A stretch of DNA of 16,093 bases from positions 1-16,093 of the forward strand of contig CAMAMZ010000032.1 of assembly GCA_945837185.1 (NCBI GenBank). Direction: 5' to 3'. Positions 15,457 through 16,093 of the stretch are shown piece by piece. Both the position numbers and the translations under genes were made by a program. Numbering within the stretch: position 1 is the stretch's first letter; each line of letters starts with the position of its first letter. The DNA comes from an uncultured Bacteroidales bacterium. Lineage in GTDB: Bacteria; Bacteroidota; Bacteroidia; Bacteroidales; Bacteroidaceae. The notes below the pieces were generated by a model that was not told where the DNA came from, made no database searches, and saw only the letters and a list, made by a program, of their open reading frames with translations.

Positions 15457-15996
15457 ATGAAGCGTACTTTATACTTGATTGGAATGACAATAGCCGGCCT
15501 TACGTTGTCGGCTTGTCATTCCAATCATTCTAAAACAACCCCGACACAGGTGGCAGCCTCGCAAAGCGTAGAAACAACTGATACCCTGCCCGACATGTGG
15601 ATTGCCAACAGTCAGCGAGACAAGGTTTCTACAGCACAGGAAATCAAACGTCATACCCTTACCATTATTGATTTCTGGGCCAGTTGGTGCGGACCATGTA
15701 TGGCCGAAATGCCTCACTTGGTTGCGTTGCACGAAGCGTATGCCACCAAAGGCTTGGGCATTATAGGCATTTCGCTCGACAATGATTATAATGCATGGCA
15801 GGCGGCAATAGAAAGTCAAGGGATGGCATGGCTTCAATTGTCGGAATTAAGGGGATGGGATACTGAGGCTGCGCAAACAAACGGTGTGCATAGCATTCCT
15901 CATACCATCATCGTAGACAACAACGCACGGATTTTGGCCACAGGATTACGTGGCGATGCGCTCAAGCAATTCATTGAAAAGAAATTAGGGGAATAA
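15457..15996 (+). CDS. TlpA-like thioredoxin-fold lipoprotein
   Basis: The 179-residue protein is a membrane-anchored thiol-disulfide oxidoreductase of the TlpA/ResA type. The lipoprotein signal MKRTLYLIGMTIAGLTLSAC ends with Cys20. A Ser/Thr-rich linker runs to about 50, then a single thioredoxin domain. The active site is WASWCGPC with Cys78 and Cys81, and the cis-proline is Pro148 in VHSIPHTIIVD. It is short compared with Bacteroidetes TlpA-like proteins that carry an extra N-terminal DUF4369 domain. It probably works in the periplasm on reduction or isomerisation of secreted thiols; the partner is unknown. The ATG is 3 bases after the prs stop, so it is translationally coupled. A strong hairpin lies within the signal-peptide codons (15476-15527). 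Confidence 0.94.
   Translation: MKRTLYLIGMTIAGLTLSACHSNHSKTTPTQVAASQSVETTDTLPDMWIANSQRDKVSTAQEIKRHTLTIIDFWASWCGPCMAEMPHLVALHEAYATKGLGIIGISLDNDYNAWQAAIESQGMAWLQLSELRGWDTEAAQTNGVHSIPHTIIVDNNARILATGLRGDALKQFIEKKLGE
15476..15527 (+). promoter_or_regulatory. Strong hairpin inside the start of the TlpA-like gene
   Basis: TGATTGGAATGACAA (15476-15490) pairs perfectly with TTGTCATTCCAATCA (15513-15527). After a two-base bulge, GCCG (15493-15496) pairs with CGGC (15509-15512), around a 12-base loop. The stem begins 20 bases into the gene and 23 bases after the prs stop. No T-run follows, so it is not an intrinsic terminator. A role in translation or mRNA processing is inferred only from its position. 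Confidence 0.6.
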
Positions 15997-16093
15997 ACGT
16001 GTTACGGCATACACCTGCCTAACCCCTCTGCTCAACATATATAGTATGCTTTTGCGGCATGTGTCTATTAATTCAGTATGCACTTTGCAAAGC
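15997..16093. other. Intergenic tail of the window
   Basis: No gene is seen in these 97 bases. GCATAC (16007-16012) and GTATGC (16044-16049), followed by TTTT, could form a weak terminator after the TlpA-like gene, but the loop is 31 bases and the stem only 6 bp. CTTTGCAAAG (16083-16092) is a perfect 10-bp palindrome at the window edge. Confidence 0.3.

Overview
The window looks like a piece of chromosome from a member of the Bacteroidales, most like Prevotella or a close relative. The reasons are the gldE gene next to ssb, a Bacteroidetes-type nspC, short hypothetical proteins of Bacteroidales type, lipoproteins with simple lipoboxes, and promoters with the Bacteroidetes pattern TTG (-33) / TAnnTTTG (-7), with few Shine-Dalgarno sequences. 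The genus is inferred from recalled protein resemblance, not from a search. It is mostly housekeeping DNA: I see no insertion sequence, CRISPR array, phage or obvious defence locus.

Layout. 1-300: a small plus-strand hypothetical gene that may start before the window, followed by a hairpin region (301-385) between convergent genes. 386-6695 (minus): a glutamine-amidotransferase and pyrimidine/purine group, read as PurF-like gene, carA, carB. CarA and CarB make carbamoyl phosphate from glutamine; the PurF-like protein has both a glutaminase domain and a PRPP loop but is longer than, and divergent from, canonical PurF. 6777-7577 (minus): a lone Wza-like polysaccharide-export lipoprotein with its own promoter and a strong terminator. 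7759-8808 (minus): an exported phytase/esterase-like protein. 8925-11863 (minus): a tight run of hypothetical gene, ssb, gldE and phosphopantetheinyl transferase with gaps of 4 to 15 bases. 11899-12308 (minus): four tRNA genes (read Gly-Leu-Leu-Gly) behind a very good promoter. 12472-13644 (minus): nspC, for polyamine synthesis. 13862-15996 (plus): ThiE/TenI-like gene, prs (PRPP synthase) and a TlpA-like lipoprotein, probably one operon, divergent from nspC.

How they fit together: prs makes PRPP, a probable substrate of the PurF-like protein and a precursor for purines and pyrimidines; carAB feeds pyrimidine and arginine synthesis. The remaining genes serve DNA maintenance, translation, carrier-protein activation, polyamines and the envelope.

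Most interesting signals: (1) two independent tandem duplications of 42-45 bp, each covering the last codons and stop of a gene and placed just downstream of it (4761-4849 and 8857-8941); (2) a 15+4 bp hairpin inside the signal-peptide codons of the TlpA-like gene; (3) CarA and CarB that read more like the eukaryotic CPS1/CAD enzyme than like the E. coli one; (4) the divergent PurF-like protein with a changed oxyanion-hole motif; (5) crossing inverted repeats after the first gene and an inverted repeat across the ThiE-like/prs promoter. None of these amounts to a clearly new system.
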